DNA of 64,000 nucleotides from Jejuia sp047345485. GTDB lineage: Bacteria > Bacteroidota > Bacteroidia > Flavobacteriales > Flavobacteriaceae. The position numbers were made by a program, and so were the translations under genes. The notes beneath the pieces were generated by a model. The model did not search any database. It worked only from the letters and a program-made list of their open reading frames with translations, and was not told where the DNA came from. Of the stretch, positions 8,990 to 17,794 are shown piece by piece (position 1 is the stretch's first letter; every line of letters starts with the position of its first letter). The DNA lies in contig NZ_JBLFEN010000006.1 of assembly GCF_047345485.1 (NCBI RefSeq), positions 62,001-126,000 of the forward strand. Reading direction: 5' to 3'.

Positions 8990-10330
8990 TTAAGCAAATA
9001 TGCGTTTCCAGCTTTTAGTTTTAAGCTGAATATTTATGTTATTTTCTTTATTAAATTTTGATACAATTGCTGGCTCATGCAGCTTATAGAATTCTGGATC
9101 GAAATTAGCATCGGCTAGATACTCTATAACGTAATCTACAGATTGTTTTTCTGTTAATACTTTATCAAAAAACTCATGGCGCATTCTAATACCAAAAGTA
9201 TTTATACCTATAAATTGTCTAGATGCTTTATCATAATTTATGTGTATACATTTATTGCCATCGGCATGCTCCCAATAAAAGCGTGCTTCGTTAGCTTTAG
9301 GTTGTGCCCAAACCCAACCGTAGGTTTGGTATTCAATATCAATAAATTTAGCAGAATTAAACCAATGCCCAGGTTTGTATTGTATGCGATTGCCACAAAT
9401 AGTTTGCGCTAAGGTTTCACCCATCATACGCCCTGTATACCATACGGCTTCAATTGGTCTGCGTTGGTCTATGCCTTCGTGTTGTTCTGCACAATCGCCA
9501 ATAGCATAAACATCAGGAACATTTGTTTCTAAAAACCGATTTACTTTAACACCGCGACCTAATTCAATTTCAGAATCTTTTATAAAATCTATGTTGGGTG
9601 ACACACCAGCGGTTAAACCTACTACATTACAAGTGATTTCTTCACCAGTTTCTTGTATGATTATAGATTTTACCTGTCCGTTTTCATCAGCAACAATCTC
9701 TTTTAAATTAGATGATAATCTTAAATCGATACCATTAGCTAAAATTTCACGATTAATCATCGCACTTTCACCTTCAGGTAAAACGCCATTCCAAAAACTA
9801 TCTTCTCTTACTAAAAATGTTACTGGAATATGTCTAGAATGTAACATTTCTGCCAGTTCTATACCTATTAAACCGCCACCAACAATTACAGCACGTTTAC
9901 ATACGTTGTTATCAGGTGCGTACTTTTCTAAGTTTTCTAAATCTTGCTTATGGTACATGCCCATAACACCATCTAGATCTTGCCCTGGCCATCCAAACTT
10001 GTTGGGTTTACTACCAGTAGCAATAATTAATTTATCATATTGCAATGTATCACCACTAGCAAAATGTAAAGTTTTAGATGTGGTTTCAACCTGTTTTACA
10101 AACCCTTTTTTAAGTTCTATCCTATTCTTTTTCCAAAAATAAGCTTCGTAAGGCTGTGTGTGTTCAAACTTCATGTGGCCCATGTAAACGTACATTAATG
10201 CTGTACGTGAAAAGAAATAGTCTGTTTCCGCAGAAACAATAGTAATTTTTTTGTCAGAAAGTTTTCGAATGTGTCTCGCAGCAGTTACGCCAGAAATACC
10301 ATTGCCAATTATAACGATATGTTCTTCCAT
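8990..10330 (-). CDS. FAD-dependent pyridine nucleotide-disulfide family oxidoreductase
   Basis: The 446-residue product has an N-terminal FAD-binding Rossmann motif (IIGNGISGVTAARH, residues 6-19), an NAD(P)-binding motif (AVIVGGGLIGIELAEML, about residue 149) and the second FAD motif VYAIGDCAEQ. No redox CxxxxC disulfide is present, so it is an NADH-ferredoxin/rubredoxin reductase-like or nitrite-reductase-large-like member rather than a disulfide reductase. It is the first gene of a minus-strand operon with the membrane polyferredoxin and probably feeds electrons from NAD(P)H to it. The promoter should lie in 10331-10771, shared with the divergent DUF547 gene. Confidence 0.8.
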   Translation of the reverse strand: MEEHIVIIGNGISGVTAARHIRKLSDKKITIVSAETDYFFSRTALMYVYMGHMKFEHTQPYEAYFWKKNRIELKKGFVKQVETTSKTLHFASGDTLQYDKLIIATGSKPNKFGWPGQDLDGVMGMYHKQDLENLEKYAPDNNVCKRAVIVGGGLIGIELAEMLHSRHIPVTFLVREDSFWNGVLPEGESAMINREILANGIDLRLSSNLKEIVADENGQVKSIIIQETGEEITCNVVGLTAGVSPNIDFIKDSEIELGRGVKVNRFLETNVPDVYAIGDCAEQHEGIDQRRPIEAVWYTGRMMGETLAQTICGNRIQYKPGHWFNSAKFIDIEYQTYGWVWAQPKANEARFYWEHADGNKCIHINYDKASRQFIGINTFGIRMRHEFFDKVLTEKQSVDYVIEYLADANFDPEFYKLHEPAIVSKFNKENNINIQLKTKSWKRIFA

Positions 10331-10358
10331 AATTTGGTTGTTAGTTTATTATTTAAGT

Positions 10359-10511
10359 GGACGCCTACTACCAGAGTTATCTCAATTAGGTTACCCTTTT
10401 AAAATCGGATTGGGCTTTCCACTATATCTTTAATATGTTATTAAACATTTTGCTCTTGCTTTACAAAATATTTAAACCGACTTATAAGAATGCCGTTGCA
10501 ATCCCTAAGCA
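10359..10511 (+). repeat. dispersed structured intergenic element, copy A (degenerate)
   Basis: This is a degenerate member of the six-copy family. It reads GGACG, then a decayed 27-base hairpin module (10364-10390, CCTA...TAGG), then TTACCC, TTGGGCTTTCC, CTATATCTTT, a long AT-rich middle and AATCCCTAAGCA. It occupies the first half of the 441-base gap 10331-10771. The rest of the gap holds the divergent promoter region of the redox operon and the DUF547 gene; I see no gene and no clear -7 box there. Confidence 0.6.
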
Positions 10512-10771
10512 AGGTTAGCTACTAAGGGCGTAAACGGCTTCTGAATAATAAGTACAGTTACTACACACTATTCCTTAATAACATGCTATTAGGTCGTGTC
10601 TAAAGGTAATAACTTAACACATTGTTTTAATTTAGAATTGTTTTAAATTGATACTGCTTTGTAAGGAAAAGTAATAACACATGACAGGAAAAATTTGTTG
10701 TTTTTTTTGAAAGTTTGTTGAAATTATACAGACTTAGTAGAGAGTAAATCAAAAATCAAACAATTAGTAAA

Positions 10772-11485
10772 ATGAAAAAATTAATAATATTAATAACAGT
10801 AATAATAGGAAGTGTTTCAACACAAGCACAAGACTTAAATACATTTTTTAATAAGGCAGATGCCTTTTTTAAAGCAAACGTAGCAAACGGTAAAGTGGCA
10901 TACAGTAGTATACACAAAAATCCTTCACAACTTAATGAATTACTAAAAATAGCCGAAGGCATTTCAGTTGCTAAAAGTGATGCTAAAAATTATCAAGCAT
11001 TTTGGATTAATGCTTACAACTTATCGGTTATAAAAGGATTAAATGATAAATATCCCACAAAATCACCTTTAGATAATGCAGGTTTTTTTGATAAAACTAC
11101 TCATAGTTTAGGTGGTAAAAACATCACATTAAACGATATAGAACATAAATTATTAAGAGGTCAATTTAATGATGCGCGCTTTCACTTTGTATTAGTATGT
11201 GGCGCTGTGGGTTGTCCTCCACTTATTAATAAAGCATATTTACCAAATACATTAAACGCGCAACTAGAAGCCCAAACTAAAAAAGCCATAAATGGTAGTT
11301 TTATTACAGTAAATGCAAAGAAAAACCGCGTACAAGCTTCGCAAATTATGGAATGGTATAAAGAAGATTTTACTATGAATGGTAAATCTGAAATAGACTT
11401 CATTAATACTTATAGAACAGAAAAACTAGAAGGTAAATGGAAATTAAGCTATTTTCCATACGACTGGGCAATTAATAAACAATAA
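10772..11485 (+). CDS. DUF547 domain exported protein
   Basis: The 237-residue product has a signal peptide (MKKLIILITVIIGSVSTQAQ). The DUF547 landmarks follow: FWINAYN near residue 74, the IEHKLLR segment, and FHFVLVCGAVGCPPL near residues 147-161. DUF547 has been compared with papain-like folds and its enzymatic role is not established. It is probably periplasmic. It starts a plus-strand cluster with a predicted barrel protein 73 bases downstream and is divergent from the redox operon. A second DUF547 protein is encoded at 18631-19539 in the arsenosugar region. Confidence 0.85.
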   Translation: MKKLIILITVIIGSVSTQAQDLNTFFNKADAFFKANVANGKVAYSSIHKNPSQLNELLKIAEGISVAKSDAKNYQAFWINAYNLSVIKGLNDKYPTKSPLDNAGFFDKTTHSLGGKNITLNDIEHKLLRGQFNDARFHFVLVCGAVGCPPLINKAYLPNTLNAQLEAQTKKAINGSFITVNAKKNRVQASQIMEWYKEDFTMNGKSEIDFINTYRTEKLEGKWKLSYFPYDWAINKQ

Positions 11486-11558
11486 ATAACTACAAACAAT
11501 TAATACATCACGCTTTTAATTAATTAAGAGTGATACCAAATAACCAAAAATCAAAGTA

Positions 11559-12458
11559 ATGAAAAAAATAATAGCAATAGCAGTAGCTTTAGTAGCCATA
11601 TCGTTCAACGGGTTTTCTCAAGAAGAAGAAGAACGTAGTGTAATTCAAACTTATACACCATCTAAATTATTAGAAAAAGGACAATGGGATATAAAATGGT
11701 TTAATAATATTTACACCGAAACCTCAGATTTATTTGGCAATCAGGAAGGTACACAGAAACGGGATATACCTAGAAATACATTTTTTACATCTTCTGTAGA
11801 TATATTTACTGGTATTTCTGATAATAATAGTTTTAATATAGGGCTTTTGTTCGAAGTAAGATCAAATGCTATTGGTGGCAGAAATACACTAGATGTATTT
11901 TCATTTGATGGAGAAAGAGGGACAGCGCGATCTGGCTTAACATCATTTGCACCAGCAGTTAAGTTTAACCCCATTAAAAGTGTAGGTAACTTTACAATTC
12001 AAACAGCATTTCATATTCCTTTAATTGATAATGAAACTGAAAATGGTGTATTTCTAGATCAAGACGGGTTTATATTCCAAAACAGATTTTTCTACGATTA
12101 TAGTTTTGCAGGTGGCGATTGGCAATTATTTACAGAGCTTAACTCTGAGTATAACTTTGGAGAACAAGAAAGTTTTGCATACAACAGTTTACGTTTAACA
12201 CCAGGTGTATTTTTAAGTTATTTCCCAAGTTCTAAATTTACAGTTTTAGGATTAGCACAACATATAGAGTTAATTTCTTTTGGAGCTAATGATGCGGGAG
12301 CAAACGATTTTAGCCAAAGTGTAACAATTCTTGGTGGTGGCGCAAAATATCAATTAACAAAAGCATTAAATGCAGAGTTTTTATACTCTAATTTCCTATT
12401 CGGTAAAAATTCAGGATTAGGACAAACATTTAACATTGGTTTAAGAGCCTTGTTTTAA
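11559..12458 (+). CDS. predicted outer-membrane beta-barrel protein
   Basis: The 299-residue product has a signal peptide ending GFSQ near residue 21. The rest alternates short amphipathic strands with glycine- and asparagine-rich turns and ends in an aromatic residue (LRALF), as outer-membrane barrels do. The start of the mature part (IQTYTPSKLLEKGQWDIKWF) is typical of a flavobacterial family of putative transporters or porin-like proteins. No ligand can be proposed. It lies between the DUF547 gene and a GH113-like lipoprotein gene, spaced 73 and 46 bases. Confidence 0.7.
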   Translation: MKKIIAIAVALVAISFNGFSQEEEERSVIQTYTPSKLLEKGQWDIKWFNNIYTETSDLFGNQEGTQKRDIPRNTFFTSSVDIFTGISDNNSFNIGLLFEVRSNAIGGRNTLDVFSFDGERGTARSGLTSFAPAVKFNPIKSVGNFTIQTAFHIPLIDNETENGVFLDQDGFIFQNRFFYDYSFAGGDWQLFTELNSEYNFGEQESFAYNSLRLTPGVFLSYFPSSKFTVLGLAQHIELISFGANDAGANDFSQSVTILGGGAKYQLTKALNAEFLYSNFLFGKNSGLGQTFNIGLRALF

Positions 12459-12504
12459 TATAAACTTAAGATTAATAGTTAAATTAGGAGTTTAAAAGCT
12501 ATAT

Positions 12505-13509
12505 ATGAAAACTTTTAAGCTCCTTTTTTTTGTGTTACTATTGCACTTGTTAGGGTGTAAAGCGCAATCTCAAAAAATAAACGGTGTAAGTTTTGTTGCT
12601 GCAAATACTCAAGTAAACAACAAACACGTTAACCCCGTTGTATCAGTAAATGCAAATTATGCAGCTATAATGCCTTTTGGTTTTATAAAAGATTTAAAGC
12701 ATCCTGAAATTGTTTATAATACCGAAAGACAATGGTTTGGAGAAACCGTTGCAGGGGCTAAACAATACATTAAAGCACTCCATAAAAAGGATATTAAAAT
12801 AATGATTAAGCCTCAAATATGGGTGTGGCGCGGTGAATTTACAGGCTATATAGAAATGGAAAATGAGAAAAACTGGAAACTTTTAGAAGATAGTTATTCA
12901 AAATTTATTTTAGAATATGCAGTGTTAGCTAATCAACTAAATGTCGACATATTTTGTATAGGAACAGAGTTAGAAAAATTCATTGTAAATAGAACTCCAT
13001 ATTGGTTAGATTTAATTAAAAATATAAAATCTGTTTATAAAGGAAAGTTAACCTATGCTGCAAATTGGGATGAGTTTAAGCGAACACCGTTTTGGAATAA
13101 GTTAGATTATATTGGTGTAGATGCTTATTTTCCTGTAAGTAATAGTAAAACACCTAGTGTTGCAGCATGTTTAACAGGTTGGAAATCTCATAAAGCAGCA
13201 CTACTAGAAGTTTCAAACACGTTTAGTAAACCTATTTTATTTACAGAATTTGGATATAGGAGTGTGGATTATACAGGGAAAGCGCCATGGAAGAGCGACA
13301 GAAGTATGGGAAATGTTAACATGCAAGCTCAAATAAATACAACCCAAGCATTGTTTGAAACCTTTTGGCATGAAGACTGGTTTGCTGGCGGATTTATTTG
13401 GAAATGGTTTATTAAACATGAAGAGGTAGGTGGCGAAGAAAATACAATGTTTACACCACAAAATAAACCTGTAGAACAATTAATTAAAAAACAATATAGT
13501 TTAAATTGA
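12505..13509 (+). CDS. glycoside hydrolase family 113-like lipoprotein
   Basis: The 334-residue product has a lipoprotein signal (LHLLGC, Cys18), then a TIM-barrel fold sequence. Two acidic residues sit at the positions expected for a retaining clan GH-A hydrolase: Glu155 in FCIGTELEKF (acid/base) and Glu248 in PILFTEFGYR (nucleophile). The closest family by pattern is GH113, whose known members are beta-mannanases, but substrate cannot be read from the sequence. The stop overlaps the TTG start of the next gene, so expression of the two is coupled. It is probably anchored in the outer membrane or periplasm. Confidence 0.8.
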   Translation: MKTFKLLFFVLLLHLLGCKAQSQKINGVSFVAANTQVNNKHVNPVVSVNANYAAIMPFGFIKDLKHPEIVYNTERQWFGETVAGAKQYIKALHKKDIKIMIKPQIWVWRGEFTGYIEMENEKNWKLLEDSYSKFILEYAVLANQLNVDIFCIGTELEKFIVNRTPYWLDLIKNIKSVYKGKLTYAANWDEFKRTPFWNKLDYIGVDAYFPVSNSKTPSVAACLTGWKSHKAALLEVSNTFSKPILFTEFGYRSVDYTGKAPWKSDRSMGNVNMQAQINTTQALFETFWHEDWFAGGFIWKWFIKHEEVGGEENTMFTPQNKPVEQLIKKQYSLN

Positions 13510-14240
13510 AAAATTTCAGACACATAATTTGGTGCTTATTGTTAGTTTTTTCATGCAGTGAAGATGCCGATGATAATTTAGATATTACACTTCAACAGTA
13601 TGTGGCAACCACTAGTTTTGAAACAGGCGCTGTTATTGCTTGTGCAGCTAGTGATATTTCAAATGAAGCTGTTTTAACTTTTTTTTATCCAGAACCTGGT
13701 GCTACAAATACAAGATTTTATCAAACAGAAACTATTGATGTGGATGAAGCAGATTTTTCAAACTACACTCAAAAATTTATAGATAGTGATCCGATATTTA
13801 ATGGTGCTTTAAGGCGTTTTTCGCAAATAACAGATACAGATTCTTGGATTATTATTACGTTTGAGTTAGATGGAGAAATAAAAATATCAAACCCTATTAG
13901 AACTAAAATAGCAACAAAACCCACATTATGGGAAGATATTATAACAATAGACCAAACACAATCGCAAATGCCACTTTTTTCATGGCAAGATAATGTTGCG
14001 GGCGATAATGCGATATATTTTCAAGTGGTATCAGATAGTCAGGATAATTTACTGTCAGGTACGTATACCAATCAAAATCAATTTCAATATTATAAATTAA
14101 ATAATGTAGTACTTAACATTACCCCAAATACGCCTCCAATTTTAGACACAGGAGTTGCTTACAACATCACATTAATGGATGTAAGTTTAGATAATTGGGT
14201 AAATGTAGTAACGCTTAATAAAAGCTTCATAGCAGAATGA
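13506..14240 (+). CDS. lipoprotein of unknown function with TTG start
   Basis: The 244-residue product is read from a TTG codon that overlaps the TGA of the GH113-like gene (TTGA). The next gene starts inside its own stop (ATGA). The leader MKNFRHIIWCLLLVFSC gives a lipobox with Cys17. The mature part is acidic and beta-rich with no catalytic motif that I recognise. The tight overlaps on both sides tie it to the GH113-like enzyme and the BamA-like proteins. An internal ATG would remove the signal peptide, which supports the TTG start. Confidence 0.75.
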   Translation: MKNFRHIIWCLLLVFSCSEDADDNLDITLQQYVATTSFETGAVIACAASDISNEAVLTFFYPEPGATNTRFYQTETIDVDEADFSNYTQKFIDSDPIFNGALRRFSQITDTDSWIIITFELDGEIKISNPIRTKIATKPTLWEDIITIDQTQSQMPLFSWQDNVAGDNAIYFQVVSDSQDNLLSGTYTNQNQFQYYKLNNVVLNITPNTPPILDTGVAYNITLMDVSLDNWVNVVTLNKSFIAE

Positions 14241-15508
14241 AAAAGATCATCACCTTAATATTTTTAGTAGGTTATATAGTAGTTAATGCACAGCAAGATG
14301 TTATTAATACCATTACCATAGAAGGTAATAAAAGAACACGAACGTCTTTTGTTAAAAGATTTGCTTTTGTTAAAGAAGGTACTGTTTTAGATACAGCAAG
14401 AATAGCATCAGATATTAGACGATTAAAGCTATTACCATCTGTAGCCAATGCAACCTCAAATCTAGAAGCTACACAAGATGGTAATTACAAATTAACGTAT
14501 ACCATAGAAGAGAATTTCGCAATAATTCCAGGACTCAATATTTTTACAGATAATAATGACGAATTTGCATACCGTGTATCCTTATTCGACTTTAATTTTT
14601 TAGGACGAAATCAACTAATAGGTGGTTTTTATAGTAAAGATGTTTTTGATTCCTATGGCGCGTTTTGGGAAGCACCCAACCTGTTTACACGTAAGCTAGG
14701 TATTGGTATTAATTATCAAAATATAGTATCTCAAGAACCTGTTTTTTTTGATAATAATCAAGATGTAAATTATAAATTTGATACTAAGGCATTTCAAATA
14801 AGTGTAATGTATGAACCAAATTTTAATAACCGCTTAGAGTTAGGCATTAACCTATCTAGAGAAAATTACGATTTTATAGAAGGCGATGTGCCGGATGGTA
14901 TCCCAACACAATTAGGAGCTGATAAAGTAGCTGTTGTTGGCGAATACGAATACAATAATATTAATATTTTTTACCAATATCAGGAAGGCTTTAGAAGTAT
15001 TTTTAATTATAGATTTGTTACAGGTTCTGAGGGGGAAAACGACTTGCTTACCAATTTTTTTATAGGCAGAAACGATTTTGAATATTTTAAACGTGTTGGA
15101 GATCGTGGGAATTGGGCAAACCGATTACGTTTGGCATTTGCCTCTAATGATAATACGCCATTTGCGCCTTTTGCTTTAGATAATCAATTAAACATTCGAG
15201 GGGTTGGTAATACCATAGATAGAGGTACAGCAGCTGTTGTTATAAATACAGAATATAGACAAACATTATACGAAAAAGGATGGTTTGTAATACAAAGTAA
15301 TGCGTTTATAGATGCTGGAACTTGGCGAAATCCAGGAGGTAATTTAGGAGAATTAGTAGACGGTAGTACGTTACGTGTATATCCAGGTTTAGGTATTAGA
15401 TTTATACATAAACGTATTTTTAACGCAGTATTTAGGCTAGATTACGGTTTTGGTATAGGAAATGAAGCAACTAACGGAATAGTATTTGGAATTGGACAAT
15501 ATTTTTAA
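14237..15508 (+). CDS. single-POTRA BamA/TamA-like outer-membrane protein, copy 1
   Basis: The 423-residue product has a signal peptide to about residue 18 and one POTRA-like domain (about 22-90: ITIEGNKRTRTSFVKRFAFV, then a LDTARIASDIRRLKLLPSV helix). A barrel domain of about 320 residues follows and ends in the aromatic C-terminus GQYF. The segment LNIRGVG near residue 318 corresponds to the conserved L6 loop motif (VRGF/Y) of Omp85 proteins. With one POTRA it is far shorter than BamA (five) or TamA (three). It overlaps the preceding lipoprotein gene by 4 bases and has a tandem paralogue 43 bases downstream. Confidence 0.8.
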   Translation: MKKIITLIFLVGYIVVNAQQDVINTITIEGNKRTRTSFVKRFAFVKEGTVLDTARIASDIRRLKLLPSVANATSNLEATQDGNYKLTYTIEENFAIIPGLNIFTDNNDEFAYRVSLFDFNFLGRNQLIGGFYSKDVFDSYGAFWEAPNLFTRKLGIGINYQNIVSQEPVFFDNNQDVNYKFDTKAFQISVMYEPNFNNRLELGINLSRENYDFIEGDVPDGIPTQLGADKVAVVGEYEYNNINIFYQYQEGFRSIFNYRFVTGSEGENDLLTNFFIGRNDFEYFKRVGDRGNWANRLRLAFASNDNTPFAPFALDNQLNIRGVGNTIDRGTAAVVINTEYRQTLYEKGWFVIQSNAFIDAGTWRNPGGNLGELVDGSTLRVYPGLGIRFIHKRIFNAVFRLDYGFGIGNEATNGIVFGIGQYF

Positions 15509-15551
15509 AAATATTGCATTATTTTTATATCATCTTAATGCATGCTTTTAA

Positions 15552-16814
15552 ATGCTAAAAAAAATAATTGCTTTTTTCTTCTTTTGCTCCAGTCTTTTAT
15601 CCTTTTGTCAAGACAATATCGTATTCGACTTAAAGGTAAAAGGTAATAAAAGATTAAAAACATCATTTATAAAAAAAATCTCTGATGTAAAGGCAGGGGC
15701 TGTCCTAGATTCTGCTGTAATTGAACAAGATATTATCAGGTTAAAACGCTTACCTTCTGTTGCTCATGCCTACTATCAAGTATTCCATTCAGAAGATAAT
15801 GCATACAACGTTTTTTATAATGTAGAAGAAAACTTCACCCTAATACCTTCAGCAAATATTTTCACCACCAATGATGATGAGTTTGCTTATCGTTTGGGCT
15901 TAAATGAATTTAATTTATTAGGTAGAAACATATCGTTTGGAGGGTTTTACCAAAAAGATATTTTTGATAGTTATGCCATAAATTTAAGAGCACCTTTTTT
16001 ATTTTCTAAACATCTTGGTTTAGCTATAAATTATCAAGACTTAACAACATTAGAGCCTGTATTTTTTGATAATTCTTCCTCAGATTATAAGTATAACAAT
16101 ATATCTTATGAGTTATTGAGCCTTTATCAGTTTAATTTTTACCATAGGTTAGAATTAGGAGTAAATTACTTTACCGAAGATTACGAATATCAATCTGGAG
16201 CCACGAGTCCAGATGTGCCCTTAGCACCAAATGTAAAAAAATGGTTAGCCAAAGCTATTTACGAATATAACGGATTGGATTATTACTTTCAGTATGTATC
16301 AGGTTTTAGAACGTTATTTAATTTTCAATACGTAACTTCTACAGATGAAATATTACCAGATTTTTTTATTGGTTGGGGCGATTTTTTCTATTTTAAACGT
16401 GTTGGTAAAAACGGTAATTGGGCTAATAGGATTAGGTTAGGTTTATCTTCAAACGACGATACACCTTTTGCACCATTTTCAGTAGAAAATAACTTGAATA
16501 TAAGAGGTGTAGGTAATGTTATAGATAGAGGAACTGGTGTAATAGTATTAAATACAGAGTACAGACAAACTCTAATTGAAAAAAGTGGGTTTTCTATCCA
16601 AGGTAATGCCTTTATTGATGCTGGTTCTTGGAGAAACCCTGGAGGCGATTTTGGCGATTTTGGTAATTCTCAAAATATTAGAATTTATCCGGGAATTGGT
16701 TTCAGGTTTATGCACAAAAAAATATATAATGCTATTTTTAGAATAGACTATGGGTACGGTATAACTGAAGATTCTACACAAGGTTTCGTTTTTGGTATTG
16801 GGCAGTATTTTTAA
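15552..16814 (+). CDS. single-POTRA BamA/TamA-like outer-membrane protein, copy 2
   Basis: The 420-residue tandem paralogue of the preceding gene has the same architecture: signal peptide, one POTRA-like domain (FDLKVKGNKRLKTSFIKKIS), barrel, L6 motif LNIRGVGNVIDRG, and C-terminus FGIGQYF. Long stretches are shared, for example GNxxDRGTxxxVxNTEYRQTL and FIDAGxWRNPGG, while the extracellular-loop regions differ. It is the last gene of the 10772-16814 cluster; a dispersed repeat element (copy B) follows 12 bases after its stop. A role in assembling or exporting the neighbouring lipoproteins is inference. Confidence 0.8.
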   Translation: MLKKIIAFFFFCSSLLSFCQDNIVFDLKVKGNKRLKTSFIKKISDVKAGAVLDSAVIEQDIIRLKRLPSVAHAYYQVFHSEDNAYNVFYNVEENFTLIPSANIFTTNDDEFAYRLGLNEFNLLGRNISFGGFYQKDIFDSYAINLRAPFLFSKHLGLAINYQDLTTLEPVFFDNSSSDYKYNNISYELLSLYQFNFYHRLELGVNYFTEDYEYQSGATSPDVPLAPNVKKWLAKAIYEYNGLDYYFQYVSGFRTLFNFQYVTSTDEILPDFFIGWGDFFYFKRVGKNGNWANRIRLGLSSNDDTPFAPFSVENNLNIRGVGNVIDRGTGVIVLNTEYRQTLIEKSGFSIQGNAFIDAGSWRNPGGDFGDFGNSQNIRIYPGIGFRFMHKKIYNAIFRIDYGYGITEDSTQGFVFGIGQYF

Positions 16815-16825
16815 ACGCTCTATAT

Positions 16826-16944
16826 GGGCGCCTGCCTACCTGCGATATAGCAGGCAGGTTACCCAAAAGGGGTCGGGCTTTACGCTTCAAGTCCTCGCTC
16901 CTCCTGCGTCGGGCTGTGGGCTTTCCACTACAATGCCTAACGCA
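16826..16944 (+). repeat. dispersed structured intergenic element, copy B (with hairpin module)
   Basis: This is a complete member. GGGCG (16826-16830) is followed by a 28-base hairpin module CCTGCCTACCTGC...GCAGGCAGG (16831-16858). Next come TTACCC, the core GGTCGGGCTTTACG, the CAAGTCCTCGCTCC segment, GTGGGCTTTCCACTAC and the end AATGCCTAACGCA. From TTACC onward it is close to copy C on the other strand. It lies between a BamA-like gene and the phosphoesterase gene and fills half of that 248-base gap. Confidence 0.85.
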
Positions 16945-17062
16945 ATAATCCGCTAGCGTACGATATAGCACTTAAATAGTAATTATTTGTTTACTATAAT
17001 TTTTACTTTAAATTCATATATTTAATATGAGATAAATTAATTTTGCAACAAACGAAATTAAC

Positions 17063-17791
17063 ATGCGCACATTTGCAATAGGGGATATACATGGTGGATT
17101 AAAAGCTTTAATTCAACTATTAAATAAACTAGAAGTTAAGGATTATGATATCCTAATTTTTATGGGCGATTATGTAGACGGTTGGAGCGAATCTGCACAA
17201 GTTATTCAGTTTTTAATAGAACTTTCAGAAAAAATTAATTGTGTTTTTATAAAAGGAAATCACGATGTATGGTGCGAAGATTGGTTAAGAACTCAAGAGG
17301 TGAACCCAACATGGTACATGCACGGTGGAAAAGAAACCATGGAGAGTTATGAGGTGTTTTCTTCAAAAGAAAAAAAAGAACACCTACACTTTTTTGAGAA
17401 TTTAAAAATGTATCATATTGATACTGAAAATCGTTTGTTTTTACATGCAGGGTTTACATCGATGCACGGCGTAGAAAAAGAAGTGTTTAAAACTACTTTG
17501 TATTTTGATAGAACACTTTGGGAAATGGCACTGACTATGGATAAGCGTATCAAGAAAAACTCTGAGTTATACCCTAAACGATTAACACATTACAAAGAGA
17601 TTTATATCGGGCATACCCCGACTACCAATTTTAAATGCGATGTACCAATGAATGCCATTAACGTATGGAATGTAGATACAGGAGCAGCGTTTACAGGTAA
17701 ACTATCAGGAATGGATATTACTACTAAAGCGGTATTTCAAAGTGATAATTTACCAGAATTGTATCCTAACGAAAAAGGAAGAAATAAGTAA
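17063..17791 (+). CDS. PPP-family metallophosphoesterase
   Basis: The 242-residue cytosolic protein has the metal-binding motifs of the PPP/ApaH family in order: GDIHG (Asp8, His10), GDYVDG (Asp36) and GNHD (Asn66, His67), with later GGKET and a terminal His in IYIGHTPT. It is probably a serine/threonine-type protein phosphatase or a diadenosine tetraphosphatase-like enzyme; substrate is not determinable. It ends 3 bases from the 3' end of the convergent arsenosugar-associated glycosyltransferase gene. A TAATTTTG -7-like box lies at 17038-17045 without a good -33 partner. Confidence 0.85.
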   Translation: MRTFAIGDIHGGLKALIQLLNKLEVKDYDILIFMGDYVDGWSESAQVIQFLIELSEKINCVFIKGNHDVWCEDWLRTQEVNPTWYMHGGKETMESYEVFSSKEKKEHLHFFENLKMYHIDTENRLFLHAGFTSMHGVEKEVFKTTLYFDRTLWEMALTMDKRIKKNSELYPKRLTHYKEIYIGHTPTTNFKCDVPMNAINVWNVDTGAAFTGKLSGMDITTKAVFQSDNLPELYPNEKGRNK

Positions 17792-17794
17792 GCT

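Noticed and set aside
16826..16944. Repeat elements as integron attC sites (TAAC/GTTA ends)
   Set aside because: attC sites begin with an RYYYAAC box and end with GTTRRRY. Here the order is reversed (GTTACC first, CCTAACGC last) on both strands, and no integrase gene is present.
16774..16971. 65-codon minus-strand reading frame over repeat copy B
   Set aside because: It is formed mostly by the repeat element, has no protein-like pattern beyond basic residues, and overlaps the end of the BamA-like gene.
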